This document shows positions 1-11,268 of a stretch of 64,000 bases of DNA, piece after piece. The notes under the pieces are model-generated. The model had not been told where the DNA came from. It made no database searches and saw only the letters and a list, made by a program, of their open reading frames with translations. The translations under genes were made by a program, and so were the position numbers. Each line of letters starts with the position of its first letter. Positions within the stretch are counted from its first letter, which is position 1. The stretch comes from Telmatactis stephensoni (Eukaryota > Cnidaria > Anthozoa > Actiniaria > Isophelliidae): the NCBI GenBank assembly GCA_029948255.1, contig JALIZF010001802.1, positions 645,001 to 709,000 on the forward strand, in the 5' to 3' direction.

Positions 1-299
1 AAAAAGGTTGTCGTATAAGAGCTATCAAGCCCACGCGACTAGACCGAAAAGCAGTATGGGTAGTAGTAAAACTTTACTTTCTTTTCCGCTTTGGTATTGA
101 CTTTAGGATCAGTAAGTGAAGTAACTTGAGTGTATAAAGTCAGAGCAAGCTGATTTTGAGTAATCGTGTGGAATTTTTGTGGTTTTATAACTTTAGTCAT
201 TTCGTCCCATAAAAATAAATAAAACGGTCAAAATGATTCTAAAATATTTTAATCACTTGATAACTTTACCTGACACTTCTTTCGGAAAACAAGCCTTAC

Positions 300-700
300 T
301 GATATAATTCGATAAAGGAAAGTTATGAATCAGAAAACTATTTAGATATCATAAGAAACTGACCAAAGAAGAAATTTCACAAAATTGAGAATCAGTAACC
401 ATAAATTAGCAATAGAAACGGGGAGATATGAAAAGCAAGTGGTAGAGAAAAGACTCTGCATCTTCTGCATTCAAAATGAAATTGAAACAGAGGAGCACTT
501 TCTTTTCAAATGTTCCCTGTACTCTGATTTACGTTAAAATAGATACAAACGAAATGGATATTTCAAATTCATTAAAATCAGGAAACGACACCGGCCTACT
601 TCTGTGTATCCAAATTTATACAAAATTCTATCGAACTAAGAATACAATAACTGAATTGTTGAATTTTGACTGCTATACACTAATAGCTAGTTAATATTTC
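300..700 (+). pseudogene. Non-LTR retrotransposon RT C-terminal zinc-binding fragment
   Basis: From about 345 to 534 the plus strand encodes, with one frameshift near 350, a peptide typical of the extreme C-terminus of non-LTR reverse transcriptases. It has a KLRISNHKLAIETGRY-like block (382-429) followed by a Cys-x2-Cys ... His-x4-Cys zinc-binding pattern (about 460-516). The frame then stops at 532. A second frame to 694 carries a serine/asparagine-rich stretch and a basic tail, as expected after this domain. No RT catalytic domain is present upstream, so this is a 5'-truncated, frameshifted remnant. The block and the zinc pattern are read directly. The clade is not assigned. Confidence 0.55.
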
Positions 701-1366
701 ACAGTCCGATGAAAATCACTAACAAATGCTTATTTATACATTATCCGAGATTCTGTATGTAAAAGAAAGCTTTAATCCGCCGATCCGCAAACCCCCATGT
801 CCCCCACCCTAGTTTGTTGATAACTAAATAGTTGATAAACTAACGGGGTTAGTGCTGAGATATGAATTTAAAATCACAGGACAATTCAAGGAGTATTCAA
901 GGGCCCCAAAACAATATTTCAAGGAGAAGTGTTACTCGATTTTTTACCAATGGTTCTACTAAAATACTAGGACTTCCTCTTCCGTCACTTATAAAAGAAA
1001 AAAGTGAATTTCTATGTTTCCCATCCCATTCAAGTCCCTTATAGACAAGGCGCAGAACTTGCAATCTTATACGTGTAAATGACATGAATGCAAAACATGA
1101 ATACAAAACTGCTATTTAGTTTGTATTAGTTGTTAAAAAAAGAAAACAATGGGTTTACAGTCTACTACTAACTATTAGCTAGCCTATATTCTTTCACGGG
1201 AGAAGGAAAACCACTCTATTGCCTAAGCACTAATTGGGGAAGAATATTCTAATATTCTATGCCGCAAATCTCAGCTCACTAGTTCAGTGTTCTCTATTTG
1301 TTTGTTTGTTTTCAGGGATTTTTTGTTTGTTTTTGTTTTTTTGTTGTTGTTTTTTTATTTTCTTCT

Positions 1367-1368
<2 letters not shown>
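701..1368. other. Non-coding stretch with a dispersed repeat segment
   Basis: I see no convincing gene here. About 1135-1290 resembles 20790-20930: both run from an AGAAAACAA-type start through GTTTACAGTCT, a TTAGTTAGCC-like block, ATTGCCTAAGCA and a TTGGGGAA block in the same order, with indels. This suggests a dispersed, unclassified repeat family. Short open frames in this stretch are low quality. Confidence 0.4.

Positions 1369-1419
<51 letters not shown>
1369..1419. repeat. Poly-T tract
   Basis: An uninterrupted run of 51 T follows a T-rich TTG/TTC region starting at about 1298. It creates spurious poly-Phe and poly-Lys open frames on the two strands. It could be the complement of a retroposon poly-A tail, but no element body is recognised beside it. 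Confidence 0.9.
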
Positions 1420-1695
1420 CCTGAGGGAATACCGGATGATGGCCTTTTCTCAAGACGAAGACAGGGAAAAAAAATACAAAACAAAGCGAATTTAAGACTG
1501 GGCCTACCACAGGTAGCCCAGTAATAATACCGAAGAAAAAGGCTAAAAACGTACTTCGAAATGTCATGACTCTAATGGCGCACCTTCAATCTGGTCACTT
1601 CTTGAGCCACGCGCGCGCAAAACTTTATTGGTTACGTCATGAGTATTGCGCAATATTGGCCATTTTTCGATACGAAAACGGGAAAAAACAAAGGT

Positions 1696-1977
1696 CGTGG
1701 CTAGATGGGACCCTCGTAAACAAGGTTTGGTTAGGTTAAGGGTTATTATTTGGGAAGTACCTTGAGGTTAGATTTAGGGTTAGTATTAGGGAAGACTTTG
1801 TAAAAACAAAACCCTGAACTAGCCCTAAACTGGCCCCAAAACTAACCAAACCTTAAGTATATGTTTGTGCGTAGGGATCATTTGATATTTCTAAATAGAC
1901 GTCTCATCTACGCTGTTTTTCAGATATTTAATCCGAGCTTAACCAAACCTTGTTTGCGAGGATCCCATCTAGACACG
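1696..1977. mobile_element. MITE-like foldback element
   Basis: Inverted arms of about 38 bp lie at 1696-1733 and 1940-1977, matching at all but about four positions. The outer ends read CGTGGCTAGATGGGA on the left and the complement CGTGTCTAGATGGGA on the right. The interior is non-coding and rich in GGTTAGGGTTA-like words. The total of about 280 bp without coding capacity fits a non-autonomous DNA transposon. No clear target-site duplication was identified, so the superfamily is open. Confidence 0.5.
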
Positions 1978-1979
1978 TC

Positions 1980-3115
1980 CAAGTACTTCACATATGATCA
2001 AAAGACCCATATCATGTAAGTGTGAGATTATAAATTATTTGATTTATCGGAAAAAGGAATTCACTATCAATTTCATCACACTGATACTAGTGAAATTGCA
2101 ATTTTTTGGGGAGATTGCTCTTAAATTGACAAAGATATGAATTTTTAAAACTTAGCATTTTTACAAAGAAATGTATGGTGGACGGGCATAACATGTATGG
2201 CGAGCCTCGTTATCATGCTAAATACGTACATTTCTTTACAAAAATTCCACAAAAATATCAAATGACAATTGACATTTGTGTAGCCTGTTTTTAACTGACA
2301 ATTCAACCAAAATCTGAGAGATTTTTCTTTATGTTTTTCTCCATAACCCATCTCTCCCAGGGACAGTTGTTGTGACAAAGTTCTATTGGATGTCAAATTG
2401 CGAAATTTTGATCCTAAAATTGGCTTAGAAAGAAAAAATTCCACGAGAAATAAATAAAAGACTGTTAATCATTAATTTCCATTTAACTGACAACTGACAA
2501 CAAGGCCAAAATTTAACTGACAACTGACAGTTGTACCCCCCCCCCCCCCCCATCCAGTATTCTTGTGTCTTCTGAGATATTCTGTGGTGGCCAACACACT
2601 ACACCCAGAGAGTACATGTGTCATGGAAGGAAGGAACCTACCACTATCGCCACAACTACCTTCACAATCTACTACCTACAATTTTCTACAACATCTACGA
2701 TATCTTCGTTAATTGATAGTCTATGTTATTGCCACATCAACTATTGTCACAATCTATGTTAGTCAAATTATCGTATAGGACACTATTAAAGAACAGTTTC
2801 ATTAAAGATAGTTGATTGTATTTTGGAGTTCGAATTCTTACTCTCGCACCGCGCTACCAGACTGTTCTGTCTCTTAGCAACTCCACAGAGTCGAAATTCA
2901 TCACTTTTCACCTCCAAACCCAAATTTACTTTCCGTCCAACTTATCTAACCTGAGGGAAATCCATTGTAAAAGGATCAGGTATGCTAGTCGGTACTCCAC
3001 CTCAGTTACCTGTTAATTACAGAAAAGCTCACATGCCCATACCTCGTTTATAACGAAGTAGCTGAAATTAGAACTCTCATGGCCAGCTAGCAATAGATAG
3101 TTGGGCGTAGTGGCC
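1980..3115. other. Non-coding stretch
   Basis: No gene is supported. It contains a near-palindrome at about 2158-2245 (TTTACAAAGAAATGTA against TACATTTCTTTACAAA), repeated AACTGACAACTGACA words at 2485-2530 and a 16-C run at 2536-2551. Short open frames do not resemble known proteins. Confidence 0.4.
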
Positions 3116-3175
3116 CTTAGGGGAAAGGGGAAAGGAGAGGGTAAGGGAATGGGGAGAGGGAGAGGGGAGAGGAAG
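3115..3175. repeat. Purine-rich G-tract region
   Basis: Almost uninterrupted purines with many GGG and GGGG runs separated by one to six bases. Four or more G-runs in close succession give G-quadruplex potential on the plus strand. No function is implied. Confidence 0.6.
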
Positions 3176-3459
3176 GTCCTACATGAACCCTATTAATTAT
3201 TCAAAATTATTGCGAATGTCAAGTAATACTTGAACGCTTATGCATAGCGCAAAATCCACGTGGATATGAACAAAGGTGTTAGTAGTAAGGACAGACTGTT
3301 GAACTTTGGGAGAATTCCATACCGTTTTGCTGATAGTACAACAAGATCTTTTAAGGCAACCATACAGGATAAGAAGACGTAAAGATCAGTTTTAAATACC
3401 ACTGGCTGATTTAATAGTGATTCATTTCTTCTTAGCATTTCCGTTACCAATATATTCAA

Positions 3460-3925
3460 ACTAGAATGAGCAAGGGCAGATATTTGGATAGATAAAGACG
3501 TACCAGAATTGAGAAGGACATGCTAGGTAGGGTAAGGACGTACTGGGATGGACAAGGATGTACCAGAATGGGTTAGGACGTACTAGGATGGGTAAAGATG
3601 CACTAGGATGGAGAAGGATGTACTAGGATGGAGAAGGACATACTGGGATGGGTAAGCATGTACTGGGATAGACAAAGATGTATGATGGAGAAAGACATAC
3701 TAGGATGGAGAAGGATGCACTAGGATGGAGAAGGGCGTACTAGGATACATAAGGACGCACTAAGATGGAGGACATACTAGGATTAGTGAGGACGTACCGA
3801 GATGGACAGGGATGCACTAGGATGTGTTAGGACGTACTAGGATGGGTAAAGATGCACTAGCATGGATAAGGACACATTAGGATAGATAAAGATGTACTAG
3901 GATGGGTAAGGATGTACAAAGATGC
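3460..3925. repeat. About 20-bp minisatellite array
   Basis: A degenerate tandem array with unit close to GACGTACTAGGATGGGTAAG, repeated more than 20 times with substitutions (GTAC/GCAC, GGATGG/GGATAG, GGTAAG/GAGAAG). It ends where the L2/CR1-type RT fragment begins near 3930. The same unit occurs in reverse complement at about 9926-9976, on the far side of the retrotransposon cluster. Confidence 0.85.
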
Positions 3926-3929
3926 ACTG

Positions 3930-4540
3930 GTTATATGGGACGTATAGACTATTGTAATAGTTTACTCTATGGTCTTCCAAGTAATGCCATCAATAAGTTA
4001 CAGCGTCTTCAGAACATGGCAGCCAGGCTGATAACTAATACTCCACGGTACCATCATATTACCCCTGCACTGTACCAGCTGCATTGGTTACCAATAAGCT
4101 TCAGGATAAAATTTAAAGTGATTCTGATAACATTCAAAGCAATACATGGACTGGCCCCATATAACATACAAAGTTTAGTGAAAATCAAAGAGAAGTCTTC
4201 TTATAACCTCAGGTCTAATGATAGATTGTTACTGGCTCCACCAGCTTTCAAGTCTAAGAAAACCATAGGGGACAGGGCTTTTCAAGTGGCTGCGCCGACT
4301 CTTTGGAATAAACGCCCAACAGCATTAAGGATGGACACAAATTTAAAGTCCTTTAAATCTAGGCTAAAAACCTTGCTGTTTAAAGAAGCGTATAATTTAT
4401 AATTTACAGTATAATAGTCACGTATATATATGGATCTATCAGTATTTATTATTGTATATATAAATGTCATTTTTAAATTTTAAGTAGGATATATTTTATA
4501 TTTTTAGGTTTTTAGGATTTTATATTTTATATAAGTTATA
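3930..4540 (+). pseudogene. L2/CR1-type non-LTR RT, C-terminal fragment
   Basis: The plus frame to 4402 encodes the post-catalytic C-terminal region of an L2/CR1-group reverse transcriptase: a [11 protein letters not shown] block, [11 protein letters not shown], a [15 protein letters not shown] block, [14 protein letters not shown] and a [10 protein letters not shown] block near the end. It ends with an [13 protein letters not shown] terminus and a stop at 4400-4402. An AT-rich 3' UTR follows to about 4540. The catalytic RT region and endonuclease are missing, so this is a severely 5'-truncated copy, abutting the minisatellite. The same group is represented by the longer minus-strand copy at 28.6-29.7 kb. 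Confidence 0.85.
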
Positions 4541-5100
4541 ATTTAAGGAGAGCCCAAGTGATCGAAGACCAACTTGAGTCTCTACAGCAATATAGTTATC
4601 AGTATAACCTGAAGATAACGGGGATTCCACAAACATCAAAGGTTGAATCAACACTTGAAACCTCTAAACTATGTGTAAAGTTATTTCATAAGATTGGGGC
4701 ATCCGATGTTTCTTTGCAGGACATCGATATAGCGCACCGACTTCCAAATCGCCGCCGTGTTGATCGTGGCAAAGACAAATGGACGACCATAGTTTGCAAG
4801 TTCACAAGAAGGCTACCTAGAGAGCTTGTATTAAAGAACAGAAAATCTGCCAAGAGCATCAAAGCAAACGATCTGGGCTTTGACGATGAAACTGCCATTA
4901 GCAAGATTATGATTTTGGAACATCTGACCCCGAAGATGCAGGATCTGCTTTTCCCAATGCAAGCAGTTCCAAAAGAGCCATAACTACAAATTCTGCTGGA
5001 TGAAGAATTCTTCTATCTTCCTTAAGTACGACGAAGACAGTACTCCATGCCGCATCTCAAAGCAAGAAGATCTTGATGACCTTTATAACTACTCTTAACT
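4540..5100 (+). pseudogene. Non-LTR retrotransposon ORF1-like protein
   Basis: The open frame at 4558-4983 encodes a polypeptide like ORF1 proteins of CR1/L1-type elements: an N-terminal helical Glu/Gln-rich segment, NLKITGIPQ, DIDIAHRLP, a TTIVCKFTRRLPRELVLKNRK-like RNA-binding block and a helical tail. After the stop at 4981 a second frame (about 4988-5095) gives NYKFCWMKNSSIFLKYDED, like the usual ORF1 C-terminus, so one frameshift is likely. ORF1 proteins of this kind bind element RNA and act as chaperones. It lies directly upstream of the ORF2 remnants at 5.2-6.5 kb and belongs to the same internally deleted copy. Confidence 0.65.
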
Positions 5101-5229
5101 GCATAAACAGTTAAATAAACAGAACTTCGTTTAACTTAACGGAGAGCTTGATAAAATCTTATCAATGCGAGAAGTATTCACTAATTCTCCGCCGCTTGAC
5201 GATGATTTCTCCAAACATGCTACAAGGCA

Positions 5230-6815
5230 ACAAGATCTGGCAGTTTTGAATGTAATCTGCAGATAAGTCATATTATCTAACTTAATTCTCTATCCTATAT
5301 ATATTGCTATATGAAGATAAACAAAAATATTCACAAATTAACTAGAGATTTATTTAAAGATCTGCCGGCGTCAACATAGTTACTAGTCACCAGCAATTTA
5401 ACAATCTACTATCTGAGAATAATCTACCAACAAAAAAGTATCTAGATAAACTTCATAGTCTATACGATCTAGATATTTTTACTTTAAATACAAGACCAAA
5501 TGCGCATATTAATCCTGACATTGATTTCAGTCATAATCAAATGCGCACTAATTATTATTCGCCTCATAGTTTTAGCGCGCTTAAACAAACAACTTTAACG
5601 AATCATAGTTTTTCTATTATACACAATAATATTAGAAGGAGTTAATTAAGTTGTGCGACTGGACCACAGTGAATAAACTAACCTTAAATATAAAGAAAAC
5701 AAACTTTGTTATTTTTCGACCTTATCAAAGGAAAATTAGTTCTAGTATTAATATAAAAATTCCCGATTCTTTACCAAGACGTTTCATAGCGTTAGAAAAC
5801 AAGGAGTCTGTTAAATTCTTAGGTTTACTCATTGACAGTAAACTTTCGTGGAAAAACCATATTGATTATACTTGCACGAAAATTAGCAAAACAATTGGTC
5901 TTATCGCAAAGCTAAGACATTTTGTTCCCCAGAAAACTTTAATAACCTTATATTGGTCATTGATCCACCCCTACTTAAACTATGGAATAAGTGCTTGGGG
6001 CCAAGCCTCCAAATCTCTTTTAAATAAGTTACTAATTTTACAAAAACGGGCTCTTAAACATATTTTTTGTTAGCTTCACGGAAAGTGCCATTCCATTATT
6101 TATAAAAACTAAGATTCCTCCACTAAATATTATGTTTTGTCAGTCAATTGCACATTTAATGCATGATGTTGTCAATAAGAAGGCCCCTACCAATTTGTGT
6201 AAGCTTTTTGTGCCAGTTTCTGATATTCACTCTTATAATACTCGATCTTCGACAGCTCAAAAATTGTATACTCGCGAGTCAAGAATTAACATCCAGCTAA
6301 ATTCTATTTCTCGTGTAGGTGTGCGACTTTGGAACGCTATTCCTCTCTCAACGAGGAATTTGTCCAAAAATACGTTTAAAAAGGATTTAAACAACCTACT
6401 TTTTAAATTGTTCAAAATGAGGGATCCTATGTTGAAATTGAAAGGGTTATTCAGATTCTTAGTAAAAATACATCTTGATTATCAATCTCATTTTTTTGAT
6501 CTCGGCTTTTTTAACCATTTTCTCTTGTCTGCTTGTTAAATTGATCTCATTTGCACCCAAAATTAACTTACTTTCCTATTGTCTATTCATGTTATTCATA
6601 TTATCTTTAAATATATTATTAACCTGATCATTTTTCATTTACTTATATTATTGTTATGTATTTCCTTTTTTACAAATGTTAATGTATATATAGTTTTACT
6701 ACTGGCCTGCCTCGATTAGTTTCCTTTACTATTTGCAGACCAGTGGAGTAATGTAAATCTGTATTGTTTTCTGTAAATAAAATTTGACCTTTGACCTTTG
6801 ACCTTTGACCTTGTT
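5230..6815 (+). pseudogene. CR1-like ORF2 remnant with large internal deletion and TTTGACC tail
   Basis: From about 5390 to 5645 the frame reads a linker ending in a HSFSIIHNNIRR-like motif, resembling the start of an apurinic endonuclease domain (FSILHLNIRS in relatives). It then jumps to a post-RT block at 5651 (NKLTLNIKKTNFVIF, VKFLGLLIDSKLSWKNHI, HPYLNYGISAWG). The frame breaks at 6073 and resumes at 6132-6539 with VVNKKAPTNL and VGVRLWNAIP blocks. Nearly all of the endonuclease and RT are deleted. The 3' end carries AATAAA and a TTTGACC tandem tail at about 6782-6812, as CR1-like elements often end in short tandem repeats. Confidence 0.75.
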
Positions 6816-6839
6816 GATAGAGACACTCTAATTTCAGTT

Positions 6840-7553
6840 CACAATGCCTTAGTTTAACCCCACTTTAACTATTGTAGTGAAGTTTGGGACTCGCTTGGCG
6901 AAAGTTTAGCTAAACGCTTACAAAACCTACGGAACAGGTCAGCGAGAACCATTCTACATATGAGCAATGAAACTCCCCACCAAGTAGCACTTCAAGCACT
7001 TGGTTGGGAGCTTCTTGAGTCGAAAATCAAAAGGTTTAAAACAAAAGCTAAGCATATCGGTACAAAATATACAACCACATGGCTCCAAAATGTCTCGTTG
7101 ATTTATTCATTCGGAAACAAGACATAACTGACTATAGCCTAAGAGGTTCCAATACTTCCCTACCATTACCTCCCCCCAAAACTGAATTTGGAAAGAACAG
7201 CTTCTCGTATAATGGGGCAAAAGTGTGGAACTCTCTACCTGACAAGATTAGAAACTCTAACTCACTCACATCATTCAAAACTCAAATTGCCGCTCACGTC
7301 ATAGAATAATAGTTTTTTCTTTTTCTTTTTTTTCCTTAGTTAGATATATATCATAGATAATTATAGACAATTATAAATTTCCTTTAGATAGTTATATAAT
7401 TTAGATAGTTATAGATAATTATAAATTTCCTTTTTATTATTGTATAGTTTTTCCACACGCCCCCTGTGAAAATCAGCTCAAGTTGTCGGAGCAAGCGTAC
7501 ATAAATAAAGTTATCATTCATTTTCATTCACTCATTCATTCATTCATTCATTC
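6840..7553 (+). pseudogene. CR1-like RT 3' fragment with ATTC tail
   Basis: Broken plus frames from about 6855 encode a NYCSEVWDSLGESLAKRLQ-like block, a NRSARTI block and an ALGWELLESK block, then at 7079-7309 MAPKCLVDLF, YSLRGSNTSLPLP and NGAKVWNSLPDKIR. This order is the C-terminus of CR1-type ORF2. An AT-rich 3' UTR follows and ends in an (ATTC)n tail at about 7515-7553. It is 5'-truncated directly at the tail of the preceding element, so two elements lie end to end. At least two frameshifts are needed. Confidence 0.75.
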
Positions 7554-7554
7554 A

Positions 7555-9245
7555 TAGACTATAATACAGTTTTAGAGCTCTTAGAGTCTATAGATGTTTC
7601 AAAGGCGACTGGTCTCGATGGTATTCCTAACATATTATTAGAAATGCCAGCAACGCATATCTATTGCTCTTTGACGGATCTTTTTAATCTTTCAATCCAA
7701 ACGAATACATTTCCAACTGAGTGGAAAGTATATATATATACCTCTTTTTATCACTATTATTTTATTGGGCTTTCACCTAGTTGGAGCTTGCTCTGTCGTG
7801 ACTGTCCCTCACTGAGTTTTTTCCTTGCCATTATTAAGTTTATTATTTCAACCATTTATAATTATCTATCATTATATTTTATGCACTCAGTGGAAGTTGA
7901 ATAAATAAATAAATAAATAAATAAAATAAAGTCTTCCCTAATAAGGTGATAGAGATAATCCAAATAATTATAGACCAATCTCTATCACCCCTACCATAAC
8001 CCGTATTTTTGAAAAGGTTATCTTTGAACAAATACATAGATATCTCGATCTAAACAACTTACTAGATGTTCATCAGTCAGGCTTTAGACCACATCACTCA
8101 ACTTTAACTGCGCTTTTAGATTTAACAAACGAATGGTACTTCAATATAGACAGGAAAATGATCAACGGTGTGATATTTTTAGACCTTAAGAAGGCTTTTT
8201 ATACCGTTGATCATGAAATCATGTTATTAAAGTTTAAAATCTATGGCTTTGAAGCTAATGTAAGAGAATGGTTTTCGTCGTTTTTGAAAGATAGATCCCA
8301 ATGTTGCTCAGTCAATGGATCTCTGTCTGTGGCACGTTCTCTGACATACGGGGTACCTCAACTTTGGGTGCCTTCCTGTTCCTATATGCCGACGACACAA
8401 CTCTGACTTTCTCTGACTGTCCAATGCTTCAAGGGCAAATGAACAATGATCTAGAACAGATAGCATCCTGGTTGCGCGCTAACAAACATACTTTAAATAT
8501 TCTCAAGTCAGAATATATGTTAATCGGCTCAAGACAAAGGCTCTCCACCCTCGACTCAGATGATTTGAAATTATCAATAAAAGGGATCCCACTAAAACGA
8601 TCCTATGAAGCTAAATTTCTTGGTGTTATCATAGATGAAAATCTGACTTGGAGAACTCATATTCAAAGTATTGCTAAGAAAGTGGCTGTCGGTTTAAACA
8701 CGATAAAGAATATCAAACCTTTCTTAAATCGACACTGCTTGGTGTATAAAGCAACTTTGGAACCATACTTTAACTACTGTAGTTTAGTTTGGGATGGCAT
8801 AGACGCTACGCTCACTGATAAACTTCAAAAGTTACAAAACCGTGCTGCTCGAATGATAGTTCTCCTTATCGTGAAGTGAGGACTTGTAAAGTATTTGAAG
8901 AATTAAATTGGGAAAAATTAAGTGAAAATAGACTTAAACAAAAAGCAATTATGATGTTCAAGATAGTGAATGGTCTGGTCCACCATATCTTATCGATATG
9001 TTTCCTGAGAAAACTGGATCCAGATCATATCATCTACGTGGTTCAAGCAAAGATTTAGTGCAACTACCAAAAGTAAGGAGCGAACACAACAAACATAGTT
9101 TCGTCTTTACGGGAGCCAAATTGCGGAATTCCCTGCCAAGTGAGCTTAAGGAAGTGCAATCCTTGCAAATTTTTAAGAAGAAGATAGAACATCACAAATT
9201 TTGTACCGACAACATTAACCTTCAAGTATAATCAAGAAGTGTATA
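7555..9245 (+). pseudogene. CR1-like reverse transcriptase, frameshifted and internally deleted
   Basis: The start encodes a DVSKATGLDGIPNILLE fingers motif of a non-LTR RT. After a roughly 200-bp insertion it resumes with NPNNYRPISI, HQSGFRPHHST and FLDLKKAFYTVDHEIML (8158-8406). At about 8355 the GVPQ motif runs out of frame and about 20 codons expected before YADD are absent; the next frame carries FLFLYADDTTLTF (8376-8414), the catalytic box. The post-RT part continues to 8879 and, shifted, to 9231 (GAKLRNSLPSEL). Catalytic residues are visible but the element cannot encode a continuous protein. Its 3' UTR continues on the far side of the foldback element to an ATT-rich tail near 9920. 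Confidence 0.8.
7727..7927 (+). mobile_element. Short retroposon insert with (AAAT)n tail
   Basis: About 200 bp interrupts the RT fingers region. The host frame before it ends at GTGGAAAGT and resumes at AAAGTCTTCC, giving a possible AAAGT duplication. The insert ends in a GAATAAATAAATAAAT tail. It has no coding potential and no clear pol III boxes. It may be a SINE or the 3' scrap of another non-LTR element. Confidence 0.45.
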
Positions 9246-9251
9246 TTTTAA

Positions 9252-9767
9252 GGAGGCTCCCTATAGTTATAGTGGATACTGATACTAAATGAAAAAGTCA
9301 TGTTTAAAATCAAGTTTGTTTGCATATTGACAGCTTATTGACCAATTATATTGAAGATTATGAGTTTTAGGATTTGTTGTAAGGGCCATGATCCCATGGA
9401 TGTTACCATAGCAACGCTACAGCTTCCATAAAAAGGTCCCTTTTTACCAATTAAATTTTAATTGCTCGAAGTTTCCACGGTAAAAGTTGATTTTTTTAAA
9501 ATAATATGAAACTTTGCTTAATTTGTGATTGTATGATCGGTTTTAAAAATATTCTGGACATCAGAATTTGAGATATTGTCAAATTTCGGTTTTTCTAAAT
9601 TGAGAAAAATCTGATGTCCAGAATATTTTTAAAATCGATCATACAATCCTAAAGCTCATAATCTTTGATATAATTGGTCTATAAGCTGTCAATATGCAAA
9701 CAAACTTGATTTTAAACATGACTTTTTCATTTAGTATCAGTATCCACTATAACTATAGGGAGCCTCC
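9252..9767. mobile_element. TTAA-flanked foldback (MITE-like) element
   Basis: The termini are GGAGGCTCCCTATAG and its complement, each directly flanked by TTAA (9248-9251 and 9768-9771). The right arm (about 9610-9767) is complementary to 9252-9370 plus 9530-9573 of the left arm; the left arm carries about 155 extra bp in between, so the hairpin is asymmetric. It is non-coding and sits in the 3' UTR of the CR1-like element. TTAA target duplications are known for piggyBac and Kolobok transposons; the termini alone do not decide between them. Confidence 0.75.
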
Positions 9768-9925
9768 TTAAATTAACTTTATTTATAGTGTTAGTTTTTA
9801 ATCATTTTGCTATATGTGATATATTACGGCCTCTAGGGAGGCCAACCACTCAGTTTTAACTGTTGTTTATCTGATGTTGATAGGGTTACTGTAACGAAAT
9901 AAAGTTTGTTATTATTATCATTGTC

Positions 9926-9976
9926 TGTCCTACTACGTCCTGACCCATCCTAGTACGACCTTATCCATCCTTGTAC
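9926..9976. repeat. Inverted copies of the 3.5-kb minisatellite unit
   Basis: Read on the minus strand, this gives GTACTAGGATGGGTCAGGAC and flanking variants, two to three units of the array at 3460-3925. It lies just after the ATT-rich tail of the CR1-like element. Confidence 0.75.
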
Positions 9977-9982
9977 GTTGAC

Positions 9983-10245
9983 CCATGATCGAGGCAATGA
10001 TTGTAGTTCTCTTGTATTTAAATGTTGGCCTGTGATCGAAGCAACGGTTGTAGTTTATCTTGTACTGAAATGTTGGCTGGTGATCGAGGCAGTGATTGTA
10101 GTTTTCTTGTATCTAAATGTTGGCCCGTGATCGAGGCAATGGTAGTGGTTTTTCTTGTACTGGAATGTTGGCCAGAGGCAATGATTGTAGTTTAGTTGTA
10201 CAGAGTGGATGGCTCCCAATCGAGGCTGTGAGTTAATCCTTGTTA
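9983..10245. repeat. About 58-bp tandem repeat
   Basis: Four to five degenerate units share GATCGAGGCAATGATTGTAG followed by a CTTGTA block and AATGTTGGCC. The last unit is shortened. An open frame on the minus strand is a by-product of the repeat. Confidence 0.75.
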
Positions 10246-10289
10246 TGCTGTTTGTAGGACCCAAATCAGTTAGTGAATCTGGAAAATCA

Positions 10290-10800
10290 GCGGAGAAGCC
10301 TTACAAGAGGTAAATGTGGATGCCATATTATCAAAAATCCTTTTCGAGGCTTGTTCGAAGTCCCTTGTGTTTACGAAGGATAGTGCGTTGGAGCAACTCC
10401 TTAATCTGAAGGTTGTGGCCATGGAATTAAAACACGAGAAGGCAGCCTATTTTTCTGCCGTTTTCCAGGCACTGAAGAAGAAATGTCCGTTTCAGAAGAG
10501 CAATTTAAACGCTATCTGATAGTTTTACTGGGTGACAAAGAAGAGGAGAAAGTTCTTGAAAAGATAGCAAGCAAAGATTGACAAGTCTGCTCAGCGCCAG
10601 CCTCAGCTTCGTGGCAGTGTTTCCTGTGGTAGACCCCCAAGCAGTATTAGATGTTTTTACTGCCGTGGCTATGGTCATTACCAAAGAAACTGCTCGGAGA
10701 GACTCTGTGATTCACCCAGAGGCCTAGGTAGACCAGCTAAACGTGGGAGGTGGTCGTCTTCTAACGTGGGTCCATCAGGCTCTTCTCAGAGTTAGTTTAG
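10290..10800 (+). pseudogene. Gag-like protein with CCHC zinc knuckle (probable DIRS-like element)
   Basis: The frame at 10316-10519 encodes a helical AILSKILFEACSKSLVF ... ELKHEKAAYFSAVFQALKK segment. A frameshift leads to VSEEQFKRYLIVLLGDKEEE (about 10488-10547), and another frame (about 10580-10795) gives IRCFYCRGYGHYQRNC, a Cys-x2-Cys-x4-His-x4-Cys zinc knuckle, in an Arg/Ser-rich tail. This order resembles capsid-like gag of DIRS-type retroelements and is followed 0.5 kb later by a matching RT start. At least two frameshifts make it non-functional. The DIRS assignment is inference; the knuckle is seen directly. Confidence 0.5.
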
Positions 10801-11268
10801 TGCCCATTATTGTTGACAATTTGGAAAAGTGTGAAGTTCACGTATTATTTTTTTCTCTTGTCAAATAAACCGTTTTCTCTATTATGGTTGTTTATGCATT
10901 TGTCGTTTGTGTCATCGGTATATCATTTGCAATGCCATTATATTTTTTCTCCTCGCTCTGGGTGAGTGACTCTCATGGGTAGGTCTTTATCTGGACTGCC
11001 CTGAGGACGATCCATTCCGGGCATGGGTAGTTGCTCTCTCCTGATCGGGGACCCCATCCTATCGCAATTAGTTTTTAGCTTTTTGCTATGTTTCCTTGTT
11101 TTTTGTTTCGTGCAAAGTGTCTGGTTTACAACGTGTTTTTTTAGTTTTTGCATTTTGTTCTAGGTGTATGGTGCCTAGAGAAGGCGTTTAGATCCCAATG
11201 TTTGATTATTCTTTTCCATTGTGGGAGTGTACTGACCCAGAATTTGGGGAGAAGTTAAAGCATTCAGG
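10800..11268. other. Spacer between gag-like and RT-like frames
   Basis: No coding signal is convincing. AATAAA occurs near 10865. It may be degraded element sequence between gag and pol. Confidence 0.35.

Noticed and set aside
1284..1567. Poly-Phe and poly-Lys open frames
   Set aside because: Products of the T-tract.
3460..3925. CRISPR-like array
   Set aside because: Units are contiguous and degenerate, without unique spacers, and the genome is eukaryotic.
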